From contig NZ_VKKU01000001.1 of the NCBI RefSeq assembly GCF_007280415.1, positions 1,426,001 through 1,490,000 of the forward strand: a stretch of 64,000 bases of DNA. The letters are read 5' to 3'. A program made the translations under genes and the position numbers. The notes below the pieces were generated by a model. That model was not told the origin of the DNA. It saw only the letters and a list, made by a program, of their open reading frames with translations, and did no database searches. Numbering within the stretch: position 1 is the stretch's first letter; each line of letters opens with the position of its first letter. This document shows positions 51,664-60,103 of the stretch, in pieces. Origin of the DNA: Sphingorhabdus contaminans (GTDB lineage Bacteria > Pseudomonadota > Alphaproteobacteria > Sphingomonadales > Sphingomonadaceae).

Positions 51664-53292
51664 ATGTATAAATATGACAATTACGACCAAGCCATCGTCG
51701 ACGCCCGCGTGGCGGAGTTTCGCGATCAGGTGAACCGCCGCATGGCGGGCGAGATCACGGAAGACCAGTTCAAGCCCCTGCGGCTGATGAACGGCCTTTA
51801 TCTGCAACTGCACGCCTATATGCTGCGCGTCGCCATTCCCTACGGCACGCTCGACAGCCGCCAGATGCGGATGCTGGCGCATATCGCGCGCAAATATGAC
51901 CGGGATTACGGCCACTTCACGACCCGGCAGAATATCCAGTATAACTGGATCAAGCTGGAAGAATGCGCCGACCTTTTGGAAGAATTGGCGAGCGTTGAAA
52001 TGCACGCCATCCAGACCAGCGGCAACTGCATCCGCAACATCAGTTCGGACCAATATGCAGGCGCGGCGGCGGACGAGGTTACCGACCCGCGTCCCTGGGC
52101 GGAATTGCTGCGGCAGTGGTCGACCTTCCACCCCGAATTCAGCTATCTGCCCCGCAAGTTCAAGATCGCGGTAATTGCATCGCCCGAAGATCGCGCCGCG
52201 ATGCGTCTGCACGACATCGGCCTGGAACTTGTGCGCAAGGATGGCGAGCTCGGCGCCCGCGTGTTTGTCGGCGGCGGCATGGGCCGGACGCCGATGATCG
52301 CCCCGGAAATCAACCCCTTTGTCAAGGCCGACGATCTGCTGAGCTATATCGAGGCCTGCCTGCGCGTCTACAACCGCTATGGCCGCCGGGACAATATCTA
52401 CAAGGCGCGGATAAAGATCCTTGTCCACGAAATCGGTGCCGACGAATATCGCCGCCAGGTCGCCGAAGAATTCGCCCATGTCAAAACGCTGGGCATCGAC
52501 CCGCCCCTTGCCGAGCTGGAGCGGATCAGCGCCTTTTTCGCAGCCCCCGCCTTCGACGCGGCGGATGTGGAACCGGACCGCAGCGACCCCGATTTCGCTG
52601 TCTGGCTGGACCAGAATGTAAAGCCGCACAAGCAAGCTGGCTACGCCATCGTCAATATCAGCCTGAAGCCCATTGGCGGCATTCCCGGTGACGCGTCCTC
52701 TGCGCAGATCGACGTGATGGCGGACCTGGCCGAAAAGTACAGCTTCGACGAACTGCGCGTGACCCATGCGCAGAATATCGTACTGCCGCATGTCGCCAAG
52801 CGCGACCTCTATGCGGTATGGCAGGCATTGCGTGACGCCGATCTGGCCAACGCCAATCTTGACCTCATCAGCGACATCATCGCCTGCCCCGGTCTTGATT
52901 ATTGCAGCCTCGCCAACGCCCGTTCCATCCCCATCGCCCAGAAAATTGCCACCCGCTTCGCCGACGCCGAGCGGCAGCGTGACGTCGGCGAGCTGAAGCT
53001 TAAAATCTCCGGCTGCATCAACGCCTGCGGCCACCATCATGCCGGTCATATCGGCATATTGGGCGTGGATAAGAAAGGCGTCGAAAATTACCAGCTCACG
53101 CTCGGTGGATCCGGCGCAGAGGATGTGTCGATCGGCAAGATCACCGGCCCCGGATTTGACGAAGACGGCATCGTCGATGCGGTCGAAAAGGCGGTCGAGA
53201 AATATCGTGAGCTGCGCGAAGGCGACGAGCGTTTTGTCGATACCTACCGCCGCGTTGGCATGGACCCGTTCAAGGAGGCGATCTATGGTTGA
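51664..53292 (+). CDS. cysI: Sulfite/nitrite reductase hemoprotein (ferredoxin-type), CysI
   Basis: Six-electron reduction of sulfite to sulfide, using siroheme coupled to a 4Fe-4S cluster. 542 residues. The cluster ligands are four Cys at 408, 414, 451 and 455 (CPGLDYC and CINAC), with HHHAGHIG just after. Two repeats of the sulfite reductase fold are present. No cysJ flavoprotein gene is in the window, so electrons probably come from a ferredoxin (inference). Its stop overlaps the DUF934 gene start by 8 bases, and it starts 1 base after the DUF2849 stop. Confidence 0.95.
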   Translation: MYKYDNYDQAIVDARVAEFRDQVNRRMAGEITEDQFKPLRLMNGLYLQLHAYMLRVAIPYGTLDSRQMRMLAHIARKYDRDYGHFTTRQNIQYNWIKLEECADLLEELASVEMHAIQTSGNCIRNISSDQYAGAAADEVTDPRPWAELLRQWSTFHPEFSYLPRKFKIAVIASPEDRAAMRLHDIGLELVRKDGELGARVFVGGGMGRTPMIAPEINPFVKADDLLSYIEACLRVYNRYGRRDNIYKARIKILVHEIGADEYRRQVAEEFAHVKTLGIDPPLAELERISAFFAAPAFDAADVEPDRSDPDFAVWLDQNVKPHKQAGYAIVNISLKPIGGIPGDASSAQIDVMADLAEKYSFDELRVTHAQNIVLPHVAKRDLYAVWQALRDADLANANLDLISDIIACPGLDYCSLANARSIPIAQKIATRFADAERQRDVGELKLKISGCINACGHHHAGHIGILGVDKKGVENYQLTLGGSGAEDVSIGKITGPGFDEDGIVDAVEKAVEKYRELREGDERFVDTYRRVGMDPFKEAIYG

Positions 53293-53707
53293 GTTCCGCT
53301 ATCGTGACGATGAAGTCACCGAACAGCCTTCGGTCACACTGGATGCCTTTCTGGACCAGTCGAACGCCTCGGCCGTGCGGCTGGAACCCGATGACGATGC
53401 GCGCAAGCTGATCCCTTTTCTGGACCGGCTGACCCTGATCGAAGTCGCCTTCCCCAAATTCCGCGATGGCAGGGGCTATAGCTCCGCACGGATCCTGCGC
53501 GAGGCTGGCTACACCGGCGAATTGCGTGCACAGGGCGATGTTCTGGTCGACCAGATCGCGTTCATGCGCCGCTGCGGTTTTGACAGCTTTGCGCCCGAAG
53601 GTTCGCTGAACCCCGAGGCGGTCGAGCGGGCCCTGTCGACCTATGACCAATATTACCAGAAAGCCGCGGACGCAGCCGTACCTGTGTGGAAATTACGGCA
53701 TGGGTGA
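53285..53707 (+). CDS. DUF934 family protein of the sulfur operon
   Basis: A 140-residue protein. The family hallmark is the block around VAFPKFRDGRGYSSARILR (about 54-72) and GYTGELRAQGDVLVDQ (about 74-89), with MRRCGFDSF after it. DUF934 proteins are encoded next to cysI/cysH across proteobacteria; the exact role is unknown. It overlaps cysI (8 bases) and cysH (8 bases), so translation is coupled on both sides. The longer frame from 53039 is a shadow of cysI and is rejected. Confidence 0.92.
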   Translation: MVEFRYRDDEVTEQPSVTLDAFLDQSNASAVRLEPDDDARKLIPFLDRLTLIEVAFPKFRDGRGYSSARILREAGYTGELRAQGDVLVDQIAFMRRCGFDSFAPEGSLNPEAVERALSTYDQYYQKAADAAVPVWKLRHG

Positions 53708-54473
53708 GCAGGTCCGCATCATCGACCGTATCGACACGCGCCCCCGTTATACGGAGGCCGATGCCGTTCGCCTGAACAACATGTTCCGGGGGCGCGATAC
53801 GGTGGAGATGCTGACCGTCCTGCTGAAAGAAAATATGCTGGGTGACGCGGCGATCGTGTCCAGCTTTGGCGCGGAAAGCGCCGTGTTGCTGCACCTGATC
53901 GCCAGTATCGATCCGACCGTACCGGTCCTGTTTCTCGATACCGGAAAGCATTTTCCCGAAACCATCAGCTATCGCGAGGAATTGCAGGAGCTTATCGGCT
54001 TTACCGATCTCAGGAACCTGACGCCCGACCCTGCCTTGCTGGCGGAACGGGACGGCACCGGCCTGCGCTGGTCCTATGATCCCGACGGTTGCTGCGAAAT
54101 CCGTAAGGTCTTACCGCTCAAGGCTGCGCTTGCCGGTTTTGATGCGCAATTTACCGGCCGCAAGGCGTTTCAGGCCGCCACCCGCAAGGCATTGCCGCGC
54201 TTCGAGATTGAAGAAGGCCGCCTGAAGGTCAATCCACTGGCCGATTGGGACAAGGCCCGTCTGGATGCCTATATGGCCGAACATAATCTTCCGCCGCATC
54301 CGCTGGTGGAACAGGGCTATCCTTCCATCGGCTGCTCGCCTTGCACCAGCAAGGTTGCACCGGGCGAAGACCCGCGATCGGGCCGCTGGAAAGGCTGGGA
54401 CAAGGTCGAGTGCGGCATCCACAGCGATGTCTCGTCGATAGATGATGGCGGAGCGAACGATCCGATATTCTGA
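53700..54473 (+). CDS. cysH: Adenosine 5'-phosphosulfate (APS) reductase-type CysH
   Basis: Reduces activated sulfate to sulfite with thioredoxin. 257 residues. The 4Fe-4S ligands C131-C132 (GCCEIRK) and C212/C215 (GCSPCTSK) mark it as the APS-reducing type rather than the iron-free PAPS reductase, with the catalytic Cys at 238 (VECGIH). The PP-loop is in VSSFGAESAV (about 53). The start at 53700 is the ATG overlapping the DUF934 stop; the frame from 53643 is an overlap. It is the last gene of the cobA operon. Confidence 0.94.
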   Translation: MGEQVRIIDRIDTRPRYTEADAVRLNNMFRGRDTVEMLTVLLKENMLGDAAIVSSFGAESAVLLHLIASIDPTVPVLFLDTGKHFPETISYREELQELIGFTDLRNLTPDPALLAERDGTGLRWSYDPDGCCEIRKVLPLKAALAGFDAQFTGRKAFQAATRKALPRFEIEEGRLKVNPLADWDKARLDAYMAEHNLPPHPLVEQGYPSIGCSPCTSKVAPGEDPRSGRWKGWDKVECGIHSDVSSIDDGGANDPIF

Positions 54474-54531
54474 TGGGTGGTTGGGGGTGCACAGTCCAGA
54501 GGTACCCCAACCCTTTACCCCTCATCCACAC

Positions 54532-54675
54532 CGTCACCCTGAACTTGTTTCAGGGTCCATTTGTCAGTCCATTCCCGCCCTGTCGTGACACGCCATACAG
54601 TTCCGCTCGGCTGGTTTTTCCTTAACACAACGGGTGCAATTGCGCGATGGACCCTGAAACAAGTTCAGGGTGACG
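54532..54675. repeat. Long perfect inverted repeat (29-base arms) with an 86-base spacer
   Basis: Arms at 54532-54560 and 54647-54675 are perfect complements and begin CGTCACCCTGAACTTG on the plus strand. Relatives occur at 5581-5677 and 58289-58317. It sits just downstream of the cys operon and convergent thioesterase, so it could also terminate transcription in both directions. Confidence 0.85.
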
Positions 54676-54740
54676 TTATCTATTAAGAAAACATTGGCCG
54701 CCAGGCCTAGGCGGAGTTGGAGAGGGGCATCTCCAACACT

Positions 54741-55142
54741 TCAATCCTTGGGAAAGAAATATTCCTGAATTTCCGCGGCAATCCGCGCGGGGCGCAGCGT
54801 CTTGGCGTCGATGCAGCACCAGCTTGATTTGACTTCGGCCAGAACTTCCTCGCCACGTTTGATCACCGTGTCGTAAAAGGAACGGGCACCCTGCACCTTT
54901 TCCAGGACAACCGTGGCAATCACATCATCTTCCAGGAACGCAGGCTTGCGGTACGTGATTTCGTGCTTCAGCGCGACCCACAAATATTTCGCCGCCGTCT
55001 CGGGCGGCGCCAGTTTGTTCCAATGTGCCAGCACGGCTTCCTGTACCCAGTTCAGGTAGCGGGCGTTATTGACGTGCCCCATGAAATCAATGTCAGCGGG
55101 CAAAACACCAATACGGTGCAAATGGGGGAGAGCGTTTGGCAT
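54741..55142 (-). CDS. Acyl-CoA thioesterase (4HBT hotdog family)
   Basis: A 133-residue hotdog-fold thioesterase of the YbgC/4-hydroxybenzoyl-CoA type. The signature is DIDFMGHVNNARYLNWVQEA (about 18-37), with Asp as catalytic acid and HVNNARYL typical of the family. The substrate is unknown; small acyl-CoAs are likely. The start at 55142 (MPNALP) is chosen because MPNALPHLHRIGVLP is a normal N-terminus; the frame runs on to 55202. Confidence 0.88.
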   Translation of the reverse strand: MPNALPHLHRIGVLPADIDFMGHVNNARYLNWVQEAVLAHWNKLAPPETAAKYLWVALKHEITYRKPAFLEDDVIATVVLEKVQGARSFYDTVIKRGEEVLAEVKSSWCCIDAKTLRPARIAAEIQEYFFPKD

Positions 55143-55316
55143 ATTGTCCCTGATATGGCGGTTTTGCGCCCGGTTTAAAAGGGCAATGAGGCCATCTTCC
55201 ATGAATTTGCTACGAATTGTTTACAGTGTTGTAAATTTGTACGCCTTCGCGTGCCGATTATTCCCGAAATCCGATGGGAACTTGCAAGTCGGACACTGCC
55301 AACCCACATCAGGGCC

Positions 55317-55658
55317 ATGACCGCACCCCAAAAAACCCGGTGGACCGATTCATCCGCATATCGATGGGCCATGGTGATTCTGGGCTGGGCACTGGTTATC
55401 TCCGCACCGCTGGTCAGCTGGCTGCCGGGCCCGGGCGGACTTGCCCTGTTCGTCATTGGCCTGGGTGTAATTCTGAAACATTCACTCTGGGCAAAGAAGC
55501 GGTATTCGCGCCTGTCCAAACAGCATCCCGAATATGGCCGGTGGGCCGACTGGGCCTTGCGGCGGAGCAAGGTGCAACACAGGCCTCCTTTTCCCGATAT
55601 CAAACGCGACATCATGCACCTGTGCCGACGCGATGATATTGGTATGAAACTGCCCTGA
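55317..55658 (+). CDS. Small membrane protein with PGPGW-type motif
   Basis: A 113-residue protein with two hydrophobic helices (about 18-34 and 44-58) joined by WLPGPGGLALFV, which resembles the PGPGW family of small membrane proteins of unknown role. The C-terminal half is basic and cytosolic. The start at 55317 (MTAPQKT) is preferred to the upstream frame from 55251. It lies just upstream of rpmH in the same direction, with a promoter candidate between. Confidence 0.75.
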   Translation: MTAPQKTRWTDSSAYRWAMVILGWALVISAPLVSWLPGPGGLALFVIGLGVILKHSLWAKKRYSRLSKQHPEYGRWADWALRRSKVQHRPPFPDIKRDIMHLCRRDDIGMKLP

Positions 55659-55663
55659 GCGTG

Positions 55664-55690
55664 TTGACTTTTGCTCGCCCCACGCATAAT
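55664..55690 (+). promoter_or_regulatory. Candidate promoter of rpmH-rnpA
   Basis: TTGACT (55664-55669) and CATAAT (55685-55690) are separated by 15 bases, with rpmH starting 82 bases after the -10 box. The boxes are good; the spacer is short. Confidence 0.45.
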
Positions 55691-55772
55691 GGCCACGTCA
55701 ACAAAGGCGGTCGCTGGACAGATTCGGCGGCCCTTTTCATTTCATACCGACTAAAAACTAAGGATTACAGTC

Positions 55773-55907
55773 ATGAAGCGCACTTTCCAGCCGAGCAATC
55801 TCGTGCGTGCCCGTCGCCACGGTTTTCGCCTGCGCATGTCGACCGCATCTGGCCGCGCCATCCTGAACGCGCGCCGCGCACGTGGCCGCAAGAAGCTGTC
55901 GGCCTGA
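55773..55907 (+). CDS. rpmH: 50S ribosomal protein L34
   Basis: A 44-residue ribosomal protein not present among long frames. It begins [20 protein letters not shown] and ends [12 protein letters not shown], the invariant L34 pattern. AAGGAT precedes the ATG by 8 bases. It is the first gene of the conserved rpmH-rnpA-yidD-yidC set, with the RNase P protein gene 23 bases after it. Confidence 0.98.
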   Translation: MKRTFQPSNLVRARRHGFRLRMSTASGRAILNARRARGRKKLSA

Positions 55908-55930
55908 TCCAGACGACGGCGGACCGCGAT

Positions 55931-56266
55931 ATGCGCGGTTACAGCGTCATTAAAAAACGGTCGGATTTTCTGGCCGCCAACCGGGGGAAGCGTTACGCAA
56001 CTCCCGGTTTTGTTTTACTGGTAAAGGACCGGCAAGACGATCAGCCTGACATTCGCCTCGGCATCACCATCACCAAAAAGGTGGGAAATGCCGTCGTTCG
56101 CAACAGGATGCGCCGCCGTTTTCGCGCACTGGCCCAGGAAATGCTGGCCGAAAAAGGCAAGCAGGGCGCTGACCATATCCTGATCGGACGCGATGGTGGC
56201 ATTGAACGCGATTTTGCAGCGCTGCGCGCCGATATGGCAAAGGCGCTGGAAAAGCTCTGCGCATGA
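55931..56266 (+). CDS. rnpA: Ribonuclease P protein component
   Basis: The protein subunit of RNase P, which trims 5' leaders from tRNAs. 111 residues. The RNR-type signature is [15 protein letters not shown] (about 53-67), preceded by the FLAANRGKR segment near the N-terminus. It starts at 55931 ([10 protein letters not shown]); the open frame back to 55661 overlaps rpmH and is rejected. The stop overlaps the yidD start by 4 bases. Confidence 0.95.
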   Translation: MRGYSVIKKRSDFLAANRGKRYATPGFVLLVKDRQDDQPDIRLGITITKKVGNAVVRNRMRRRFRALAQEMLAEKGKQGADHILIGRDGGIERDFAALRADMAKALEKLCA

Positions 56267-56475
56267 TTGCACGGGTCCTCATATTGGTCGCGCGCGGCTG
56301 GCAATTGGGACCGTCGCGCATCCTGCCGCCAAGCTGCCGCTACAGCCCGAGCTGTTCGGCCTATGCGATAACGGCGCTTCAAAAATATGGCGCAATTAAG
56401 GGTGGCTGGCTGGCCATCAAACGGCTATTGCGCTGCCAACCTTGGGGCGGTCACGGGCACGATCCCGTGCCATGA
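56263..56475 (+). CDS. yidD: Membrane protein insertion efficiency factor YidD
   Basis: A 70-residue membrane-associated protein. The family pattern is [15 protein letters not shown] (about 25-39) followed by [24 protein letters not shown], with conserved Cys. It helps insertion of proteins by YidC (family knowledge). The ATG overlaps the rnpA stop, and yidC follows 36 bases later. Confidence 0.95.
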   Translation: MIARVLILVARGWQLGPSRILPPSCRYSPSCSAYAITALQKYGAIKGGWLAIKRLLRCQPWGGHGHDPVP

Positions 56476-56511
56476 ACCGCCCAAAAGCTAGAATAACGGG
56501 GAAAGTTAAAC

Positions 56512-58266
56512 GTGGACGATAAGCGTAACCTGATAATTGCCGTATTGCTGACGGGCCTCATCCTGTTCGGCTGGCCCTATGTCGCCAGCACGTTCTTCCC
56601 GACTGCTGTGGCACCGGAACAGAGTGTGACGCAAAAGGCGGCACCGGCAAATGGTTCAGAAACGACCCCTACGGTGATTGCTTCGGCCGCTGCCCCCAAA
56701 AATCTGCCACTCGGTACTGCTCTGCGGAACAGTGCGCGTATTTTAATCGAAACACCCAAGCTCAAGGGCTCGGTCAATCTGGAAGGTGCCCGCATCGACG
56801 ACCTTCAGTTGCTGACGCACCGCACCGCATTGCCGAAAAATTCACCGCCGGTACGCCTGCTCGCGCCGTCCGGAACGGCAAAAGCGCATTTTGCCCGCTT
56901 CGGCTGGGTCGGCAAAGGTGTCACAGTACCGGACGACAAAAGCATCTGGACACCCAGCAGCAACATGCTGACACCCGAAGCGCCCGTCACACTCAGCTGG
57001 GTAAATCCTGAGGGCCAAAAGTTCGAAATCGTCCTCTCCGTTGACAAAGACTATATGATTACCGCCGAACAACGTTTCACCAACGGATCGGCGACGGAAG
57101 TCGAGGTCGCACCTTTCGGCCTTCTGAGCCGGAACGGCCAGTCACCGGACCCCGATTCATGGAACATCCATGTCGGTCCGATGGGTGTGTTTGACGGCAC
57201 ACTGACCAATGTAAATTATGACGAAGTGATTGAGGCACCAAAGGGTGAACTGGATTACCAGACCACCGGCGGCTGGCTTGGCGAAACTGAAAAATATTGG
57301 CTCGCCGCACTCATTCCCGACCAAAAGGTGAAGATCAATGCCTCGTTCAAGACCAAGGACGGCTTTTACTGGTCGCAAATGGTCAATGCGAACCAGACCA
57401 AGGTAGCGCCCGGCGCGACCTTTACCCAGAAATCCCGCCTGTTTGCTGGCGCAAAGGAAGTCGAGACACTCGACATGTATGCAAACAAGCAAGGCATCCC
57501 CTTGCTGGATTACTCCATTGACTGGGGCTGGTTCTGGTTCCTCGCCATTCCTTTCTTCTGGATCTTGCACTGGCTGTTTGGCCTGTTCGGTAATTTCGGT
57601 GTGGCCATTATCGGCCTGACCATCATTGTCCGCCTGTTCATGTTCCCAATCGCGCAGAAACAGTTTGCGTCGATGGCGCAGATGCGTGCCGTACAGCCGA
57701 AGATGAAGGCTCTGCAGGAACGCTGGAAGGATGACAAACCCCGTCTGCAGCAAGAGATGATGAAGCTGTACAAAGATGAAAAGGTCAATCCGCTCGCCGG
57801 ATGCCTGCCCATCTTGCTGCAGATTCCGATCTTCTTCGCCCTGTACAAGATTCTGATGCTGTCGATTGAAATGCGGCACCAGCCTTTTGCCCTGTGGCTC
57901 AAGGATTTGTCGGCACCCGATCCGTTGACCCCGGTCAACCTGTTCGGCCTCCTGCCCTTTGATCCGCCAACATTCCTGGCAATTGGCGTGCTGCCGATCC
58001 TGCTCGGCGTAACAATGTGGCTGATGCAGAAGCTCAATCCGCAGCCCATGGACGAAGTGCAGAAGCAAGTCTTTGCGATCATGCCCTGGTTCTTGATGTT
58101 CATCATGGCGCCGTTCGCGGCAGGACTTCAGTTATACTGGGTGATGTCGAACCTGATTTCGATTGCGCAACAGAAATGGCTCTATTCCCGCCATCCGATC
58201 CTGAAGGAACAGATGGCAAAAGAAGCCGAAGAGAAAGCACGCGAAAAGGCGAAGGCATCGACGTGA
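56512..58266 (+). CDS. yidC: Membrane protein insertase YidC
   Basis: A 584-residue inner-membrane insertase. Residues 5-22 form the N-terminal helix, a large periplasmic domain (about 60-330) follows, and the core 60KD-IMP domain has WFLAIPFFWILHWLFGLFGN, GIALIG-like VAIIGLTIIVRLFMFPI, NPLAGCLPILLQIPIFFALY (about 423) and LMFIMAPFAAGLQLYWVMSN (about 525). The C-terminal tail is Lys/Glu-rich (AKEAEEKAREKAKA). It starts with GTG at 56512 after GGGGAAAG. It lies in the rpmH operon and is followed by a palindrome. Confidence 0.97.
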   Translation: MDDKRNLIIAVLLTGLILFGWPYVASTFFPTAVAPEQSVTQKAAPANGSETTPTVIASAAAPKNLPLGTALRNSARILIETPKLKGSVNLEGARIDDLQLLTHRTALPKNSPPVRLLAPSGTAKAHFARFGWVGKGVTVPDDKSIWTPSSNMLTPEAPVTLSWVNPEGQKFEIVLSVDKDYMITAEQRFTNGSATEVEVAPFGLLSRNGQSPDPDSWNIHVGPMGVFDGTLTNVNYDEVIEAPKGELDYQTTGGWLGETEKYWLAALIPDQKVKINASFKTKDGFYWSQMVNANQTKVAPGATFTQKSRLFAGAKEVETLDMYANKQGIPLLDYSIDWGWFWFLAIPFFWILHWLFGLFGNFGVAIIGLTIIVRLFMFPIAQKQFASMAQMRAVQPKMKALQERWKDDKPRLQQEMMKLYKDEKVNPLAGCLPILLQIPIFFALYKILMLSIEMRHQPFALWLKDLSAPDPLTPVNLFGLLPFDPPTFLAIGVLPILLGVTMWLMQKLNPQPMDEVQKQVFAIMPWFLMFIMAPFAAGLQLYWVMSNLISIAQQKWLYSRHPILKEQMAKEAEEKAREKAKAST

Positions 58267-58288
58267 GAGACACTGTCCACGCACAAGC

Positions 58289-58317
58289 TGTCACGCTGAA
58301 CCGGGTTCAGGGTGACA
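58289..58317. repeat. Short GTCACGCTGAACC palindrome after yidC
   Basis: Arms 58289-58302 and 58304-58317 pair at 13 of 14 positions around a single G. It is a compact version of the CGTCACCCTGAAC repeat at 5581 and 54532, and could act as a terminator or mRNA-end hairpin between yidC and engB. Confidence 0.65.
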
Positions 58318-58347
58318 ACCTGTGGGTGCAGGCTGGCGGCATTTGAT

Positions 58348-58968
58348 ATGAACGACATGACGTCCAAAATCTTCTCCGGACCCGTTACCTTTTTGAAATC
58401 CGCCCCAAAGCTGGAATTTCTGCCGGATCCGGTCGTCCCTGAAATCGCCTTTGCCGGCCGGTCCAATGTCGGGAAGTCCAGCCTGATCAATGCGCTTGTC
58501 AACCGCAAGGACATGGCGCGCGCCTCCAATACGCCTGGCCGCACGCAGGAACTGAACTTTTTCGATGTGGGCACACCGCCCTTGTTCCGGATCGTCGACA
58601 TGCCGGGCTATGGCTATGCCAAAGCACCGCTGAAGACCGTGCAGCAATGGCGCTATCTGATAAATGATTATCTGCGTGGTCGCACGGTGCTCAAACGGGT
58701 GTTTCTGCTGATCGACAGCCGTCACGGTATAAAGGAAGTCGACCATGAGATCATGAAAATGCTCGACACCGCAGCAATCAGCTACCGCATCGTGCTGACC
58801 AAGACCGACAAGATCAAGGCGAGCGAGCGCGAGGCGGTCGAGGCGGACACGCTGGCGAAACTGCGCAAGCATGTTGCCGCCTTCCCCGCCCTCTCGGTCA
58901 CCTCTGCCGAAAAGAAGGGCGGGATTGAAGATTTGCGGGATGCGGTGTTAGAAGCAGTCGCATCATGA
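58348..58968 (+). CDS. engB: Ribosome biogenesis GTP-binding protein EngB/YsxC
   Basis: A 206-residue TRAFAC GTPase for large ribosomal subunit assembly. G1 is GRSNVGKS (37-44), G2 lies at NTPGRTQELNF (about 60), G3 is DMPGYGYAK (about 80) and G4 is TKTDKI (about 150). The start at 58348 is used (MNDMTSK); the frame is open to 58312 across the palindrome. It overlaps the GST gene by 4 bases. Confidence 0.95.
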   Translation: MNDMTSKIFSGPVTFLKSAPKLEFLPDPVVPEIAFAGRSNVGKSSLINALVNRKDMARASNTPGRTQELNFFDVGTPPLFRIVDMPGYGYAKAPLKTVQQWRYLINDYLRGRTVLKRVFLLIDSRHGIKEVDHEIMKMLDTAAISYRIVLTKTDKIKASEREAVEADTLAKLRKHVAAFPALSVTSAEKKGGIEDLRDAVLEAVAS

Positions 58969-59633
58969 CGCTCAAACTGGTTATCGGTAACAAAGTCTAT
59001 TCAAGCTGGTCGCTCCGTGGCTGGCTGGCGGTCAAGCAATCGGGACTGCATTTTGAAGAGGTCGTTGTCCCCTTATATGATGCCAATTGGGATCAACGGA
59101 AGCGCGAGGATGATGTGGCACCCTCGGCCGGCAAGGTTCCGATTCTGTGGGACGACGATGTGGTCGTTTGGGATAGCCTCGCGATCATCGATTATCTCGC
59201 CGACAAGGTGGGCCGCGACCGCTATTGGCCCAAGGACAATGCAGCGCGCGGAATGGCGCGTTCGCTATCGGCCGAAATGCACAGCAGCTATCTGTCGTTG
59301 CGGCGCGAATGTCCGATGAATACGCGCAAGAAATTCGAAAATATCACCGTATCCGCCGAAACCCGCGCCGATGCCGTCCGCATCCTGCAAAACTGGGCCG
59401 AGGCACGTTCCCGCTTCGGTCAGCAGGGCCCCTATCTGTTCGGGACATTCAGCGCGGCGGACATCATGCTGGCGCCTGTGGTGACCCGCTTTGTAACCTA
59501 TGGCTTCACCCTGCCCGGTTTTGCCCAAAGCTATGTCGATGCCATGATGGCGCATCCCTGGATGGAAGAATGGTATGCAGCGGCAGAGCAGGAAAGCTGG
59601 GTGATCGAGCGGATCGAGACAGCGGTAACCTAA
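58965..59633 (+). CDS. Glutathione S-transferase family protein
   Basis: A 222-residue GST. The N-terminal thioredoxin-like domain starts LVIGNKVYSSWSLRGWLAVK (about 4-23, Ser/Trp near the active site), with AGKVPILWDDDVVVWDSLAI (about 49-68) carrying the Pro-cis and DS glutathione-binding motif; the helical C-terminal domain follows. Function is probably detoxification, substrate unknown. It starts 4 bases inside engB and its stop overlaps the convergent cupin gene. Confidence 0.88.
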   Translation: MTLKLVIGNKVYSSWSLRGWLAVKQSGLHFEEVVVPLYDANWDQRKREDDVAPSAGKVPILWDDDVVVWDSLAIIDYLADKVGRDRYWPKDNAARGMARSLSAEMHSSYLSLRRECPMNTRKKFENITVSAETRADAVRILQNWAEARSRFGQQGPYLFGTFSAADIMLAPVVTRFVTYGFTLPGFAQSYVDAMMAHPWMEEWYAAAEQESWVIERIETAVT

Positions 59634-60094
59634 ATTAGCCGCGTCGTGGGATAGGGCGTACCGTCCTTGTGGAAATAACCTTCATCGCTGAAGGTCATGT
59701 CGATATCCGAATAGCCCCCGCCTTTACTCCGGTCACCGGTACCGATGGCGATGAAAACGCAATCCTGATCGCTGCGGTTGACCAAATGATGGCCGTTGCG
59801 GACACCTGCAGGCCAGGCGGCAACATCGCCCGGGCGCATCGGGGTTTCGCCGTCATCTTCGATCAACACCGCTTCGCCCGAGAGCATGATAACAAGCTCA
59901 TCCTCACCCTCGTGCCAGTGCCGTTGCGATGACCATCCGCCCGGCTTCAGAACAACGTGGCTCGCGCCCATCTGGGTCAAACCCGCAACCGGGGCAAGCC
60001 GGCGCCACCAGCGGCCTTCGACTGCTTGGTTAAAAGGTTCGGGGTAGCCCGTCGCATTGCTTTGCGGGATGCTGTCGATATCGAGCTTAGGCAT
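59630..60094 (-). CDS. Cupin-domain protein
   Basis: A 154-residue single-cupin protein. Motif 1 is RHWHEGEDELVIMLSG (about 58-73, with His/Glu metal ligands) and motif 2 is RPGDVAAWPAGVRNGHHLVN (about 87-106). A pyrophosphate- or small-molecule-binding role cannot be told. A long insert of Asp/Gly sequence (TGDRSKGGGYSDIDM) follows. It ends the leftward cluster that starts at the DnaJ-like gene. Confidence 0.88.
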   Translation of the reverse strand: MPKLDIDSIPQSNATGYPEPFNQAVEGRWWRRLAPVAGLTQMGASHVVLKPGGWSSQRHWHEGEDELVIMLSGEAVLIEDDGETPMRPGDVAAWPAGVRNGHHLVNRSDQDCVFIAIGTGDRSKGGGYSDIDMTFSDEGYFHKDGTPYPTTRLI

Positions 60095-60103
60095 GTCCTT
60101 CTC

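Noticed and set aside
53039-53284. 82-residue N-terminal extension of the DUF934 protein
   Set aside because: It lies wholly inside cysI in another frame; the family N-terminus fits the ATG at 53285.
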